Source: Lytechinus pictus (Eukaryota > Echinodermata > Echinoidea > Temnopleuroida > Toxopneustidae). Taken from it: a stretch of 64,000 nucleotides of DNA. A program made the position numbers and the translations under genes. The stretch's first letter is position 1. Each line of letters starts with the position of its first letter. The stretch lies in NCBI RefSeq assembly GCF_037042905.1, contig NC_087249.1, positions 39,119,901-39,183,900 of the forward strand. The letters run 5' to 3'. The notes under the pieces were generated by a model. That model saw nothing but the letters and a program-made list of their open reading frames with translations. It did no database searches and was not told where the DNA came from. This document shows positions 33,660-64,000 of the stretch, piece after piece.

Positions 33660-33930
33660 TAAATAAATAATCGAGTGCGAAGCGCGAGTTGATTTCTTTA
33701 ATATTGATCAGAAAAGTAACACTGTTCGCACTGTAGGAATGTGAAGAAGATATAGGCCTATATCTAAAACAATAATGTGAGCGCGAAGCGAGAGCTGAAA
33801 ATTTTCAGATTGAGACCAAAACAGGAAAATTTTAAACATTGTATAGGCTAATCATAATAAAAAGAAGTAGGCTAGGCTCACTAGTCAAATACTGCGAGTG
33901 CGAAGCACGAGCTGGAATTTTTGTTTTTGA
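33660..33930 (+). repeat. GCGAAGC hairpin repeat units
   Basis: Three spaced units contain tgcgaagcgcgag, gcgcgaagcgagagctgaaa and gtgcgaagcacgagctg (GCGAAGC at 33677, 33783 and 33900). Each is followed by A/T-rich spacer of about 110 bp. Confidence 0.65.
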
Positions 33931-34617
33931 TATTCAGAACTGAAAAGGCAGGCGCGGTTCTAGGGGGGGGGGGCTGACTGGGAGAATTTTGCTATAATTT
34001 TCACAAAACATCGGGTAAAACTGGACCTGACGTTTCGGAAATCTAGGGGGCTCTTTTTTTTCGAATGGTCGGGTTTCGCAATTGCCCGACCCTACGCGAT
34101 AACCAAAAATGTGATAGCACATGTGGAAAAAAAATTGAATCAGAGAAATATTAAACCAGTATAACGCAAAAAAATTCATCAAATCGGATGTAAAATGAGA
34201 AAATATTGTGCATGGCCTTTTATTCAACATTTCTTGTTTTTTAATTGTTTGAATTATATTGCATACATATTTGACATCAAGAACCAAGATGACCGAATAA
34301 AGTGTAAAAACATTGGTAATTCCACATGTTCAGGTAAAAATAAAACTCTGAACACATAATGAGGAGAATATTATATTTCATTTAATGAAATAAAAGAGAA
34401 AATAAGTGATTAATTTGTAAGTCTCATTTTGGGCTCCTTTCATGTTTTTTTTTTTTTAATCTTAACCATAATGGAGCTAGCTCCAACCTTTTTTCTTCTC
34501 CATCCCTCAGTCTTTTCCCCTCAGGGCCAGGGGCGTCTGTCAATTTTTCAGATTGGGGGGGGGGGGCAAAATCATGAATCAACGGTCCCGTTCCAAAGGC
34601 GCGGCTCGATCACACGA

Positions 34618-34682
34618 AACACACCCACACACACACACACACACACACACATAGGCCTATATATATATATATATATATATAA
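34618..34682. repeat. (CA)n and (TA)n microsatellite
   Basis: acacacacac repeats (34620-34651) then tatatatata (34658-34680). Confidence 0.9.
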
Positions 34683-34805
34683 CTCATGAGAAAGAGCCAC
34701 ATATCTCACCTACAAATTAATGCGAGCGCGAAGCGCGAGCTGAATTTTGTTTGTATACTGACCTGAAAACTGGAAAAAGGTAATGTTTAGGACTGTTTGT
34801 AGTAA

Positions 34806-36529
34806 CCACTGGCGTAAATCCGGGGGGGGGTATATCCCCCCCACTTTTCGAGGAGGGGGGATGGCCTGTACAATCATCCCCCCACTTTTTACGAAAGAAA
34901 AAAAAAATAACAAGAGATGATTATTTTATTGGTGAAAATTCTTCCTAAAATACCGCTTAACAAATAAAACAATATTATTGAATCATAAAATGCAAATAAA
35001 GAGCCAGTTCACCATTTCCAAACGAAATACTTGTGTCCTTATTATAACACAGAAGAGAAACCCCCGTTTCTTCTAATTCATCAATGTTGGGGTCTTTGGG
35101 AAGGGATTAAGATGGAATGTCAAAAAATTTTGAATGTAATCTCTAATAAAACCATTAAACCATCATGGGGTAAAAAGATAATAGTGGAGGGGTATTTGCC
35201 ATATGGACATACAGTGGCGTAACTACGGGGGGGGGCATGGGAGGCACATGCTCCCCCCATCGGCTGACAAAAAAAACCCGGGGAAATGGGGAAAAAGAGA
35301 AAAGAGGGAGAAAGGAAAAGAAACGTAGTGGGAAAGAAGAAAGTATTATTCATTATAATGTTATATTATATTATAATTATGTTATGTTACATTACATAAG
35401 AAACATTTTTATCATAACTTTATGAAACATAATTTGCCCAGGGCCTACGTCTTCATTGTTCCTGGTGCTCGCATTGTCTGTTCAACGAGATATATAATCC
35501 TGTTGTACTAAAACATCCCGTTTTCAAGTCAATATAAACCAAATATATTTCCTAGCACTTGAGTTATCATTGTTTTATGTAGTGACATAGGCCTATGCTT
35601 CTTTTACATGACTCAAAAAGTGATTGCCCCATGTTAAGGTCTTCGTATATATAAAAACATTTCCTGTCCGTGATTACGTTCGCATTAGTGGATTGGCGAG
35701 ATATGTCTACTCTTCATGAATTCCTAAAATCAGTCCTTAAAATGTCCCTTTTTCTGATCTGAATATCAAAAATTTTCAGCTCGCGCTTCGCACTCGCATC
35801 ATTTGGTTAATGAAATACGTATGGTCCAAGTTAATCCCTACAAAGAAACCTTATATGCCCCACTTCATGTCTGAATTATCTAACTTATCTAAATTTTCTG
35901 CTCGCGCTTCACGCTCGCAATATTTGATTAGTGAGATGCGTATGATAATCATGATTGCAATGACTACAAAAAGTGTTTCATGTGTTCAGATGTAATTCTA
36001 ATAAAATCAGCAAGCGCTTGGCACTCGCATTAGATGACTATGGTGAGATATGCATACTCTTAATGGATTCCTAAATTATATATATTCCTTAAAATCTCGC
36101 TGTTTGGGGTCAAAATATACGAAAATTTCAGCTCGCGCTTCGCGCTCGCATTGTTTAGCGAGACAGGTACCTATCATGATTACACAAATTTGATTATAAT
36201 GTCCCTTTTTAGGTGTGAATATAAAAAAAATTCAGCTCGCGCTTCGCGCTCGCATTATTTGATCAGTGAGATACATATCCGTTCAATGACATTGTCCTTA
36301 AAATGTCTCTATTAGGTCAGAATAACTAGCAACTGAGCGCGCTTTGCGCGCTCACTCAGTGATTCAAAAATTTTGCTGGTGCCCCCACAATGCCATATGA
36401 CCCACGGTACGCCACTGCTTGTGGACATATCAATTACAATTCCTTGCATATCTAAAAACATGATTGCAAAAAAAATTCCAAAATATTTCAGTCATCCCCC
36501 CACCCCTCAACACGGATTTACGCCAGTGG
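34806..36529. mobile_element. Transposon with 6-bp target duplication holding a second element
   Basis: CCACTGGCGTAAATCCG (34806-34822) is exactly inverted at 36513-36529, flanked by direct TAGTAA copies (34800-34805 and 36530-36535). Inside, cagtggcgtaactacgg (35212-35228) and cggtacgccactg (36405-36417) mark a second element. The inner element carries GCGAAGC units in reverse orientation (gctcgcgcttcgcgctcgca type at about 35780, 35900, 36132, 36236). No transposase is seen. Confidence 0.7.
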
Positions 36530-36554
36530 TAGTAACTCAGATCATGAGGAGGAT

Positions 36555-36960
36555 ACATATCTCACTACATAATGCGAGTGCCGAGAGCGAGCTGAAGTTT
36601 CTTTATATTCTGACCCGAAAACTTGATATTCTAAGCATTTTTGGTACCAAGGATTAAGATGGGTATCTAAAACAATAGATGCGAGCGTGAAGCGCGAGCT
36701 GAAATTTTGATATTTCGATCTGCAGTGAAAAAAAATTGACAGTTTGGACGTTTTTAATAAAGAACAAGATATATTGCCAATAGAAGCGGGAGTTCTTTTG
36801 AGGCTTAGAATTGAAAACGGGACTTATATTAACAAATTAATCATGAAAAGTATGGGTTTTTACTACAGAATTGATGCGAGCGCGAAGCGCGAGCTGAAAA
36901 TTCTTATATTCCAATCTGAAAAAGCGGACATTTTGAAAGCGATTTTAAATAAAGAATAAG
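36555..36960 (+). repeat. Further GCGAAGC-type units, forward orientation
   Basis: gcgagcgtgaagcgcgagct (about 36680) and gcgagcgcgaagcgcgagct (about 36878) continue the tandem pattern, with about 200 bp spacing, after the nested transposon. Confidence 0.6.
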
Positions 36961-37339
36961 TTGTGTATCTCAATCTCGCTTGCTGATTTCTGTGTAACAT
37001 TACAATCTTATTCTATTTTTGCCCATGCGGAATTATTGGGGGGGGGGGCAAAACAATATGTTTGCCCCTCCCCCAATATTTTCAAAGTGGTGGGGCGATC
37101 GCCCCCCCTGCCCCCCAGGATCGACGCCTCTGCTCAGGGCATCCATGCCCCCCCCCCCCTCCCGTAGCACTGTCTGGGACTTGTGTACTGAAGCAACAAA
37201 TTATATTTGTACCAAACAAGAGTCGTGTCTTAAATTACCGGGGCCTTTTACCATTTTTAGTTCATTAAGGTCTGTGCCTCAGACTAAGCTCTTACAATTT
37301 TGTTGATCTTCTGTGCGCGCTAGAAAAAAAGACTACATG

Positions 37340-37473
37340 TACAGAGGCCATGGCATGGCACGATATGCCACCGACCAATCACGCAACGCCTTTTTATCAC
37401 AAGATTGATGACGACAACGTTAACATCAACGCATAAATTATACCGGTATGTCGAAAAGTGAAATGAAATCAAA
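37340..37473 (+). promoter_or_regulatory. Promoter and 5' UTR of the Q-rich gene
   Basis: A non-repetitive, CpG-containing stretch with a CCAAT box (ccgaccaatcacgc, about 37369-37382) lies 100 bp upstream of the ATG. An in-frame TGA (37459-37461) precedes the ATG and fixes the start. Confidence 0.5.
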
Positions 37474-56186
<18,713 letters not shown>

Positions 56187-57300
56187 GTGAGTTTTGTTTC
56201 AACTTTTTTTTTTCAGAATAGGACTGAATTCAAAACGTTTAAATGCCGTTCAAATGGATGTTAAAAGCATAAAACATTTTTAGGACTATTTTTAATAACT
56301 GTTTTCACTGTTGGACAAAAAAAAAGCCTACCCAAAAATTTGCTGAAATTTCACAGCTTTACATCCATGAAATGCCATGATCTAATTTCCACATTTCTTT
56401 GAAAACTGTTCTGATGATGTACAATATTGTATTCCCACGTGTTGACTTATACGTAGGAACATGTAAAAACAAGAGTGAAATAAACTGAAAATGATCTTTT
56501 TTGTGATGGCGGCCTCGTCAACATTGAATCATGAACAAGGTTTAGTTTTTGAAATGTCATAACTTCAAAGGATATGAAACTTGGGACATAATGGTAATCA
56601 AATGTCACCTTGTTTACCTTGCTCTCATTTCGTTATTTCTGCATCGACTTTGATCACAGTTGGTTCAAATGATCCTTGGGTAATACCACATGTGTGATAA
56701 GGATGATGGGGTCATAGGTCACCTGAGGGCCAAAATGTCAAGTATTTGTTCAACTTCAAATTGCTCTCATTTCTTTATTTCCCCATCAATTGTACTTACA
56801 CTTGGTAGAAATGGTCCTTGGGTAGTAGTACCACAAGTGTGTTGAAGTTGATGGGTCAAAGGTCATTGAGGGGTTAAAAGGCAAATTTTTTGTTCAAATT
56901 GCCCTCATTTCTTTATTTCTGCATCAATTAATGTACACCTGTATGTTTACACATGATACAATTGGGTAATACCACATATGTGTTCATGAGGATGATAAGG
57001 TCAAAAGTCATCAAGGGGTCAAAGGTTCATATTGCATATTTTATTGATCGCGAAATCAGGCGAGACTCGACTCGTGAACCACCTTGTTTAGATTTATGCC
57101 ATGTGGTATTAAAAACGCATCTAGTGCTACATGTATATATAGGCCTGCTGGCCTACATTTAGATCATGAGGCAAAGGTACTAACAACATAATTTTTTTTT
57201 ATTTATTATTATTTTTTATTCATTATTTTTATTTTTTAATATATTTTTTAATTTCTTAATTTTTTTTTTTTTTGGGGGGGGAGCAACTGTTCACAACATA
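56187..57300 (+). other. Intron or flank with decayed satellite-type units
   Basis: From about 56530 occur weak copies of ggtcaaaggtcattgagggg-type units (56865, 56998) and ttctttatttctgcatcaat. No exon is recognised. T-rich simple sequence follows at 57185-57275. Confidence 0.45.
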
Positions 57301-57534
57301 CTGCCTAAATCTGCGACATTGGATATGACTTAAAGGTTGTAAACATTGGTAATCACTATACCCATGTAGACTTCAAATTGGCCGCATATAGGATGTCATA
57401 GTGATGTAAGGCAAGGACTACTCTTCCCTGTACTCCAATACATATTATGGCTTAAATGTCATTTTTCCCAAAAGTTTTATTACAAATTATATTTTTCTTT
57501 CATGATGACATAAAACAATATACTACTTGTGTTT

Positions 57535-58293
57535 CAGGCTGCGTTTATGCAACCTCAAGCCAGAATCACGATTTAAATGATGATCTGAATCATGATTCGA
57601 AACACAAACATGAATCACAATACCACAGAATCAGCGTTTAGACGATCTTCATTCTAACGCTGTTTCTCCTCTGATTCGGGCTGATGAAGTGCGCATCACA
57701 GTGCGCAGACCCAAGAAGTATAGGTCAACTTTTTGCACGTGTCTCTGCTCTCGAAAAATCAATCTTTTGCTTCCAATATTCAGTCTATTATACCTCATTT
57801 TGTTTACTTTTATTTATCTTGTCAGTTTATCGAAAATGGTGTTCGAAGTGAATTTCAGCGTAATCCTATGTAATATTGACATTGTAAACTCAACAACTGA
57901 GATCATTGTCTGTCCAGTTAGTTAATTTACTAGAACTTGCAGTTAAAGCCATGACCAAAAAAAAAAAAACAGTGGACGATGCGATAACCAACACAGAAAT
58001 GCATGCGTAGCACATAATAGCACATGCCATGAGCTTGGCAAGAGTCAAACAGGAAGCAGCACAACACAGTGATATCATAAAATCATGATTCAAATCACGA
58101 TTGCATTTATTTGACCATTTTCGCTCGTGATTCTACAGAAAAATCTTCCCAAACGCCCCTTTTTCCGTGTTTCATGTTTGTGATTTGAAAGATATTTATT
58201 TTCACTTTTGACTAAACATAATCGTGATTCTGCAGAATCATAATTTGAATCATGATTCTAGGGTAAAAAAGTGGCGCATAAATGCACCCTCAT
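57535..58293. mobile_element. Palindromic MITE with repeated AATCATGATTC dyads
   Basis: Left gctgcgtttatgcaacctca and right gcgcataaatgcaccctc are imperfect inverted ends. Both arms hold aatcatgattc / aatcacgatt dyads (about 57590, 58080, 58250). The flanks continue in a second copy at 59155-59220 that lacks the insert. Confidence 0.7.
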
Positions 58294-58861
58294 ATAGATT
58301 ACTGCCCCAGGGGAATGGGTACTTAGGAGAAAACCACAAATCCCTGATAATATAGTACATGGCCTATGGGAAAGTTGTCCTTGCCCCTTGTCATAATTTA
58401 CTTACCCAGTTGCCAATTTGAAATCTACATAGTATTAGTGATCTCAATTTTAAAGCAGCTATAACTTTTTTTCAAACTTTCACCATTCTGTTTAATTTAT
58501 TTTTCTCCTTCCCAACACAACATTTTATGGCCAAGGCTGGTTTCGAGGGCTCTTTTGAGCGATTCGGGGGGCTAAACTGCCCCTTTTTTCCCTTATGCCT
58601 TCTGTTACTTGAGTTGATTTACTGTACAAGATTTCTCTCAAGTCTCGTATTTGATTTTGATTCTCCTTAATTTTGTACACATCTACTGAAAAACTGTGGG
58701 TCCTTGTGTCCTTGTGTTTTTTTTTTTCCTTTCTTTAAAACAACTACATGTAAAACAATATAGTACAAAGTAAATGGAATTGGAAAAAAGATATTGTAGG
58801 TACTTCGGTTAAATAATAATACAATCCTTCGCGTCCGTCATGCCCCCCCCCCCCCCCCCAG

Positions 58862-60273
58862 GTTTAAAGGGGAATCCAACCCAAATAAAAATCTGTTTTT
58901 ATTAGGAAAATAAAAATCCGACAAGTTGATAGGTGAAAGTTTGAACAATATTGGACAAACAACAAGAAAGTTATGAATTTTTAAAAGTTATAAATATTGG
59001 TATTCACTATACTCATGGAGACTTCAAATTGGCCGCATATGGGACATCATAGTGATGTAAGGCAAGGACTATTCTTCCATGTACTCCAATACATATTATG
59101 GCTAAAATGTCATTTTTCCCAAAAGTTTTATTTCAAATTAAATTTTTCTTTCATGAGGACATAAAACTATAATACTACCAGGGTTATATTTAGATTACTG
59201 CCCCAGGGGAATGGGTACTTAGGAGAAAACCACAAATCCCTGATAATAAAATACATGGCCTATGAGAAAGTTGTCCTTGCCCCTTGTCATAATTTACTTA
59301 CCTAGGGACAGTGATTTTCCGTTTCAAAAAATTGCCTTTTCCGTTTCAGAAAATCTCAAATTCCGTTTCAGCATGTCAGAAAACGGAAATTCCGTTTCCC
59401 CATAGACTTTGTACACACGGAAAAGTGACAATTCCGTTTACACATTTACATGCACACTCGCACTGGTCAAAATTTGTATCTGCTACTGTACCAACAACAC
59501 AATAAAATCCGTTCTAATCGGATCTATGCGGGTGAATAAAATATTCTAACACACCCATTTTGCATGCATACATCCTCACCTTTCATATTATTAGCATTAT
59601 TTCACGGTGAAATGATATTTCATCGATAATATTGGGGGTTTTTGGACATCGTTATCATCAGTCATCGTCTTTTCCCAATCCGCCATCTTGGATTTTAAGA
59701 CCACGATATCGTGCTGTAACATCTTCAAACGTAGAGGGCAGCAACACACAACTGTGTACATGTAGTTGAACGATACATGTGTGCATGTGAAGCCCAACGC
59801 AACCCGGCCGGCCGGGTACGGGTACGGTGCGGGGTACAATCGAGTGTGCTGATGTCGAGTGCAGTCACGATGTGTGAATTGTCATGATAGTAGCGAAGTG
59901 AGATCGTGTTTTCTGGTTTTTTTTTGGCCATTTAATATTCTCATTTTGTTGTGATTTTGGAGTTATTTCTGTTGCTATTCTGTGTATTTTGAGGGAAAAT
60001 ACGTTTTCCGTGATTTTCCGTTTGAAATGCCATTTTCCGTTTCAAAAGGCCCTTTCCGTGAATTCCGTCCGTTTTCCGCGATCGCGGAAAATCACTGTCC
60101 CTACTTACCCAGTTGCCAATTTGAAATCTACATAGTATTAGCGATCTCAATTTCAAAGCAGCTATAACTTTCTTATTGCTTGTCCGATTTCTTTCAAACT
60201 TTCACCATTCCGTTTGATTTATTTTTCTCCTTCCCAACACAACATTTAATGGCCAAGGCTGGATTCCCCTTTA
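58862..60273. mobile_element. TTAA-type MITE containing a second element
   Basis: TTTAAAGGGGAATCCAACCC (58862) and ggctggattcccctTTAATG (about 60257) form the ends. Its interior is about 90 percent the same as 57320-58550, which is truncated at the right. Confidence 0.7.
59304..60103. mobile_element. hAT-like element with perfect 19-bp inverted ends
   Basis: TAGGGACAGTGATTTTCCG and its exact inverse cggaaaatcactgtcccta bound the element. It sits between two CTTACC copies. The undisturbed sister sequence at about 58394-58411 reads ttacttacccagttgcc, a clean empty site. The interior is rich in ttccgtttc repeats near both ends; no protein. Confidence 0.78.
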
Positions 60274-60279
60274 ATGTCT

Positions 60280-61125
60280 TTTTTCTTTGAGTTTCTGTAA
60301 TAAAGAGCTACATGTATGCACCTGTATGCACTTTATAGGCGTACTTTTATGTATTGTGTACCCCATTCATAATTTTTTTGCATAAATACTAAGGGGCTCC
60401 CTAATCATTAAAAATTATATAATTGTTTATTACTTTTTAAATACGGTAATTGAATAACATAATTTTTAGAAAAAAAAGTGTTGTGAACACTACACCCAGG
60501 AAAATTTAAAGAACTAATGTGACAAATTACACTATGGGCATTGATACAAAGCTTTATGCTTTTTAATTATAGCCCAGGGGGGGGGGGGCACTTGTTCCAT
60601 TGACGAGTGGATACCATGCGTGAACATGGGGTTTCGAAAAGCTTTGTTATGCTAGTGTCTGTTTATCAAGACTAGCAGACATGTACTGTACACTGTACTG
60701 TCTGTACACGTGTTTGTGATAGGGTCCTGATGCTGTGCGACGGTGCGTGGAGCACACTCAATACATGTATACGGGTGTCTACTATGGGTTCGCACATGTG
60801 GATCACATGACCATGGAGGGACTGTCCCATGGCTGTTTTCTTCCCTGTCACAATCCCTGGGGTGGATGGGAGTGTACTATAGGCCTGCGAGTAGTGCCTG
60901 GGTCAATTCATTTGTGCTATTAAACTGATCGGATAAGGGCAGAAGTTACACCGGTTCTCTCTTCTGTTAATGGACGTAGAGCCTGGTATATTTTTTTGTT
61001 TATTTTTATATTTTATCATTTTTTTATTATTCTGCATGTAGGGAATAATTGGCAATGTTGTGTTTATTCTTTAAAAGTCATTTTCTAATATTCTGCAAGT
61101 AGAAAGAAATTCGTAATGATGTCAT
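60280..61125. other. No gene seen
   Basis: A/T-rich with a short G run (60579-60588). Small open frames at 60735-60928 overlap each other in two frames and lack coding character. Confidence 0.4.
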
Positions 61126-61127
61126 TT

Positions 61128-61960
61128 TTGTCTCGCCTGCATAGCAGAGCGAGACTATAGGCGCCGCTTTTCTGACGGCGGCGGCGGCGGCGGCGACGGC
61201 GGCGGCGGCGTCAACATCAAATCTTAACCTAAGGTTAAGTTTTTGAAATGACATCATAACTTAAAAAGTATATGGGCCTAGTTAATGAAACTTGGACATA
61301 AGGTTAATCAAGTATTACTGAACATCCTGCTTGAGTTTTAGGTCACATGACCAAGGTCAAAGGTCATTTAGGGTCAATGAACTTAGCCTATGTTGGGGGA
61401 ACCAATATTGAAATCTTAACCTAGGGTTAAGTTTTTCAAATGTCATCATAACTTAGAAAGTGTTTGGACCTAGTTCATGAAACTTACACATAAGGGTAGT
61501 GAAGTGTTACTGGATATCCTGCCTGAGTTTTAGGTCACATGACCAAGGTCAAAGGTCATTTAGGGTCAATGACCTTTGGTCATGTTGGTAGGTATTTGTT
61601 GAATTTCCATTGTAACTTTGAATTTTTATGGAGCTAGTTCATAAAACTTAGACATAAGAGTAATCATGTATCACTGAATATCCCGTGCAAGTTTCAGGTC
61701 ATATGACCTAGGTCAGAGGTCATTGGGGTCAATGAACTTTGGTCATGTTGGGGGTATGTGTTTAATTTCCATTGTAACTTTGAATTTTTATGGAGGAAGT
61801 TCATGAAACTTAGACATAAGAGTAATCAAGTATCGCTGAATATCCTGTGCAAGTTTCATGTCACATGAACAAGGTCAAAGGTCATGTAGGATCAGTGAAC
61901 TTTGGCTTTGTTTTAGGTATCTACATTGAAATCTTAACTATATAGTTTATGAAACTTGGA
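61128..61960 (+). mobile_element. Satellite-bearing element, copy D, right end missing
   Basis: Left hairpin GTCTCGCCTGCATAGCAG with AGCGAGAC, a GGC tract (about 61176-61212), then about five units. The right terminus (gcaggcgagac) is not found; the units fade near 61960. Confidence 0.65.
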
Positions 61961-64000
61961 TATATACAAGTAATTCAATTATACATGTAGCTGTCATCTG
62001 GCATGATTTTCAAGTCGAGTAAAGAGTATGCATTTGTGTGAATTTCTTAACTAATTGTGTACATTTCTGTAAATGTGCATGAAAATGTATGTTCATGTTG
62101 TTATGTATCAAGTTATGATCTACATGTATTAAAGCCCAAATAATGATGTTTTGTTTGAAATTATCAAGGTTTTGGGTGAAATCATGAAAGTAAATTACAC
62201 GTGTGATTGATGGTGGACCAACATTTAAAACTTACATGGTTAACTATAGAAAGTGGGTATATGGTTATTAGATGGATAAAAACTGTGATTGTTTAGCCAT
62301 TTTGCACTCACAATTAACTCATTATTTTCAGATAGACATGTAAAGTAGCTGTATGGTTATAGTACATGCTTACATGTACATGTAATGCTGTAAAGAGTTT
62401 GTGAGTGCAACATGTTACCAGCACCACGACGAGGACGCCAATCACAATATCATATCTTCCACAGCAAGTATTCTACAACAAAGAATTGATTGACATAACC
62501 ATAAAATATCAAGATTTTTTTCTCTTTCATGGATTGTTAGAAAGCCTTGAACATGACCTATGATAGGCATGGATCTAGCTTACCAAACAGTCTTTATGAA
62601 ATTATTTTTTTGTAATTGATTATGACAAGTTTTTAAAAAGTAGATTTAGACCTACTTATGACTTTTGTTGCATGTTGTGGATGATATGAATGGTGCCATA
62701 TGGTTCATAAATGAACCCTTTTTTGTTTAAATTTTATTGAAAATGACAATATAAAATACATAAACAGTAAACAAATGAAATTATGACAATGATTAGGTGT
62801 ATGAAAGCCCTAGGGGGCTGGTCAAATATATTGCTGTACACATGCGTGACCAAAAAAACGTGTGCACTCGTTAAGAGTATCAAAAACTCAGATTTTCAAA
62901 AAAAGGGGTATTTTTTAAAAACTGGTCAATCGCAGGATGAAACGTATTTTAAAATAGAGAAGGTTTTTTCCAAAGCTTTTTTTTAAGACTAGCTAAACGT
63001 GTTTAGGGTAGGTTTTTTTCCCAAGCTTTTTCTCCGGGGTCGTATTCTGGTGACAACTTGTTTAGGGGCAAAAATGTGTAAATAAAGCCCGCGAAAAACT
63101 CGTTTAGGGGGTGTTTGGAAATAATTTGGCCACGTGTGTGTACAGCAATACATTTGACTGCCCCCCCCCCCCCCCCCCCCCCCCCGGTATGTAAGCTTAG
63201 TCTAAAATGTGATGCACAAGTAATAAGAACACAAGAGAAAATTATGCAGATACAGTATGGTCTGGAAATGATTAGTGGTGCTCAGCAGAAGGAATTAGAG
63301 GCTGGTACCATTGGTCTGCATGTATCATAAACAGTCTCTCTCTCTCTCTCTAGAGACCAATACTGTTTTTTTAAACGGTATACATAATTTCAATTCTTGT
63401 TATGAGGTATTAGGGAGTCTAGTTATCTTTTCTCTTTAACAGTTTTTTATCGAAACTTCTTTGAGGTACATGCAATTTGTACAAGCTGGTACAATTTGCA
63501 AACTTTTGCTTACATCAGGGTTGTACATCTAAACAAGAGTTGTAGTATTTTGAGTCAGTCTCTAACAATTGACGCTTATCAATCATTATACCATACTACA
63601 GGCTGTATTTTCATGCATTTACAAACAGTGTGTAGGGTTGAATAACGAAGTATACACTGTGCCAAGTGAACATAACTTCTCTACATTTTGATGATATACC
63701 ACATGGTAAAGGAAATGCCTCTCTTGTAACTCATATAGCCTGCATGTATTATGAAATTTGTTGAAATACTTTCAATTATTTCATTGCATAATTCTAGCTC
63801 TATCCTTTTATTACCATTGGTTGTATATCTCAGAAAACAGTAGACTCTTATCTATATTTTATTCATTCAAGGGGTGAGAGTTTTTTTACTTTTAGGTAGG
63901 TGGTATCAGATAATAGTTACAAATCTCAATATACTTGTAATATATACATGGATACACGTACAAACATAAAATGTCAGAATTTGGATTCTGTAATAATAAT
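61961..64000. other. No gene seen; right window edge
   Basis: A/T-rich, with a 25-base C run (63161-63185) and a short (CT)n at 63334-63351. The frame at 63187-63330 (KCDAQVIRTQEKIMQIQYGL and onward) has some coding character but no good pyrimidine-tract acceptor, so it is not called an exon. Confidence 0.4.
63161..63185 (+). repeat. 25-base C run
   Basis: Uninterrupted C tract following catttgactg. Confidence 0.9.

Noticed and set aside
60735..60928. Two overlapping ~61-codon frames
   Set aside because: Overlap each other in different frames with no splice sites or recognisable family.
63115..63330. Possible third exon of the Q-rich gene (QEKIMQIQYGLEMISGAQ)
   Set aside because: The polyC run replaces a normal pyrimidine-tract acceptor, and the phase-0 reading from exon 2 needs an unlikely acceptor (gtaag).

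Overview
The window is animal nuclear DNA, most likely from a sea urchin or another echinoderm. It has long introns with GT-AG borders, two intact genes of clear animal families, and a dense load of palindromic MITEs, tRNA-derived SINEs, CR1/L2-type LINE fragments and tandem satellites rich in AGGTCAAAGGTCA. The species cannot be fixed from sequence alone; the repeat style (fold-back elements ending in TTAAAGG, GGTCAAAGGTCA satellites, cgcgaagcgcg repeats) looks echinoid. Nothing looks bacterial, viral or organellar.

Three genes are supported. (1) TTC29, + strand, coding 7975-16134 in nine exons that join in frame to a 469-residue TPR protein of the sperm flagellum and motile cilia. A candidate promoter and 5' UTR exon with a matching RFX X-box lies at 2720-2846. 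(2) SQSTM1 (p62), - strand, coding 27891 down to 22454 in seven exons that join in frame to 467 residues: PB1, ZZ zinc finger, low-complexity middle, LC3-interacting motif and UBA. A TATA promoter with heat-shock and antioxidant-type motifs lies near 29930-30165. (3) The 5' part of an unidentified acidic, glutamine-rich protein, + strand, with exons at 37474-37597 and 55771-56186 separated by an 18.2 kb intron. It probably continues beyond the window.

Layout: 1-2700 is anonymous and repeat-rich. 2700-16200 is TTC29, whose first intron holds a 3.6 kb nested transposon with a 9-bp target duplication. 16200-22450 is the tail-to-tail intergenic region with MITEs. 22454-29940 is SQSTM1. 30200-37340 is the head-to-head spacer, containing nested elements with GCGAAGC hairpin repeats. 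37470-56190 is the start of the Q-rich gene, whose giant intron holds a 154-bp satellite, a long pyrimidine tract, a decayed CR1-like LINE and a stack of transposons inside transposons. 56190-64000 is further intron or flank with MITEs, two of which have recognisable empty sites nearby.

The most unusual material is a transposon family with copies at 4630-5766, 41226-43175, 46190-52757 (broken up), 52758-55280 and 61128-about 61960. It carries a central satellite of nuclear-receptor DR1 sites and a left-end hairpin that changes in a compensated way between copies, resembling Helitron2/Helentron-associated elements. p62 and TTC29 are not functionally linked; the genes are simply neighbours.
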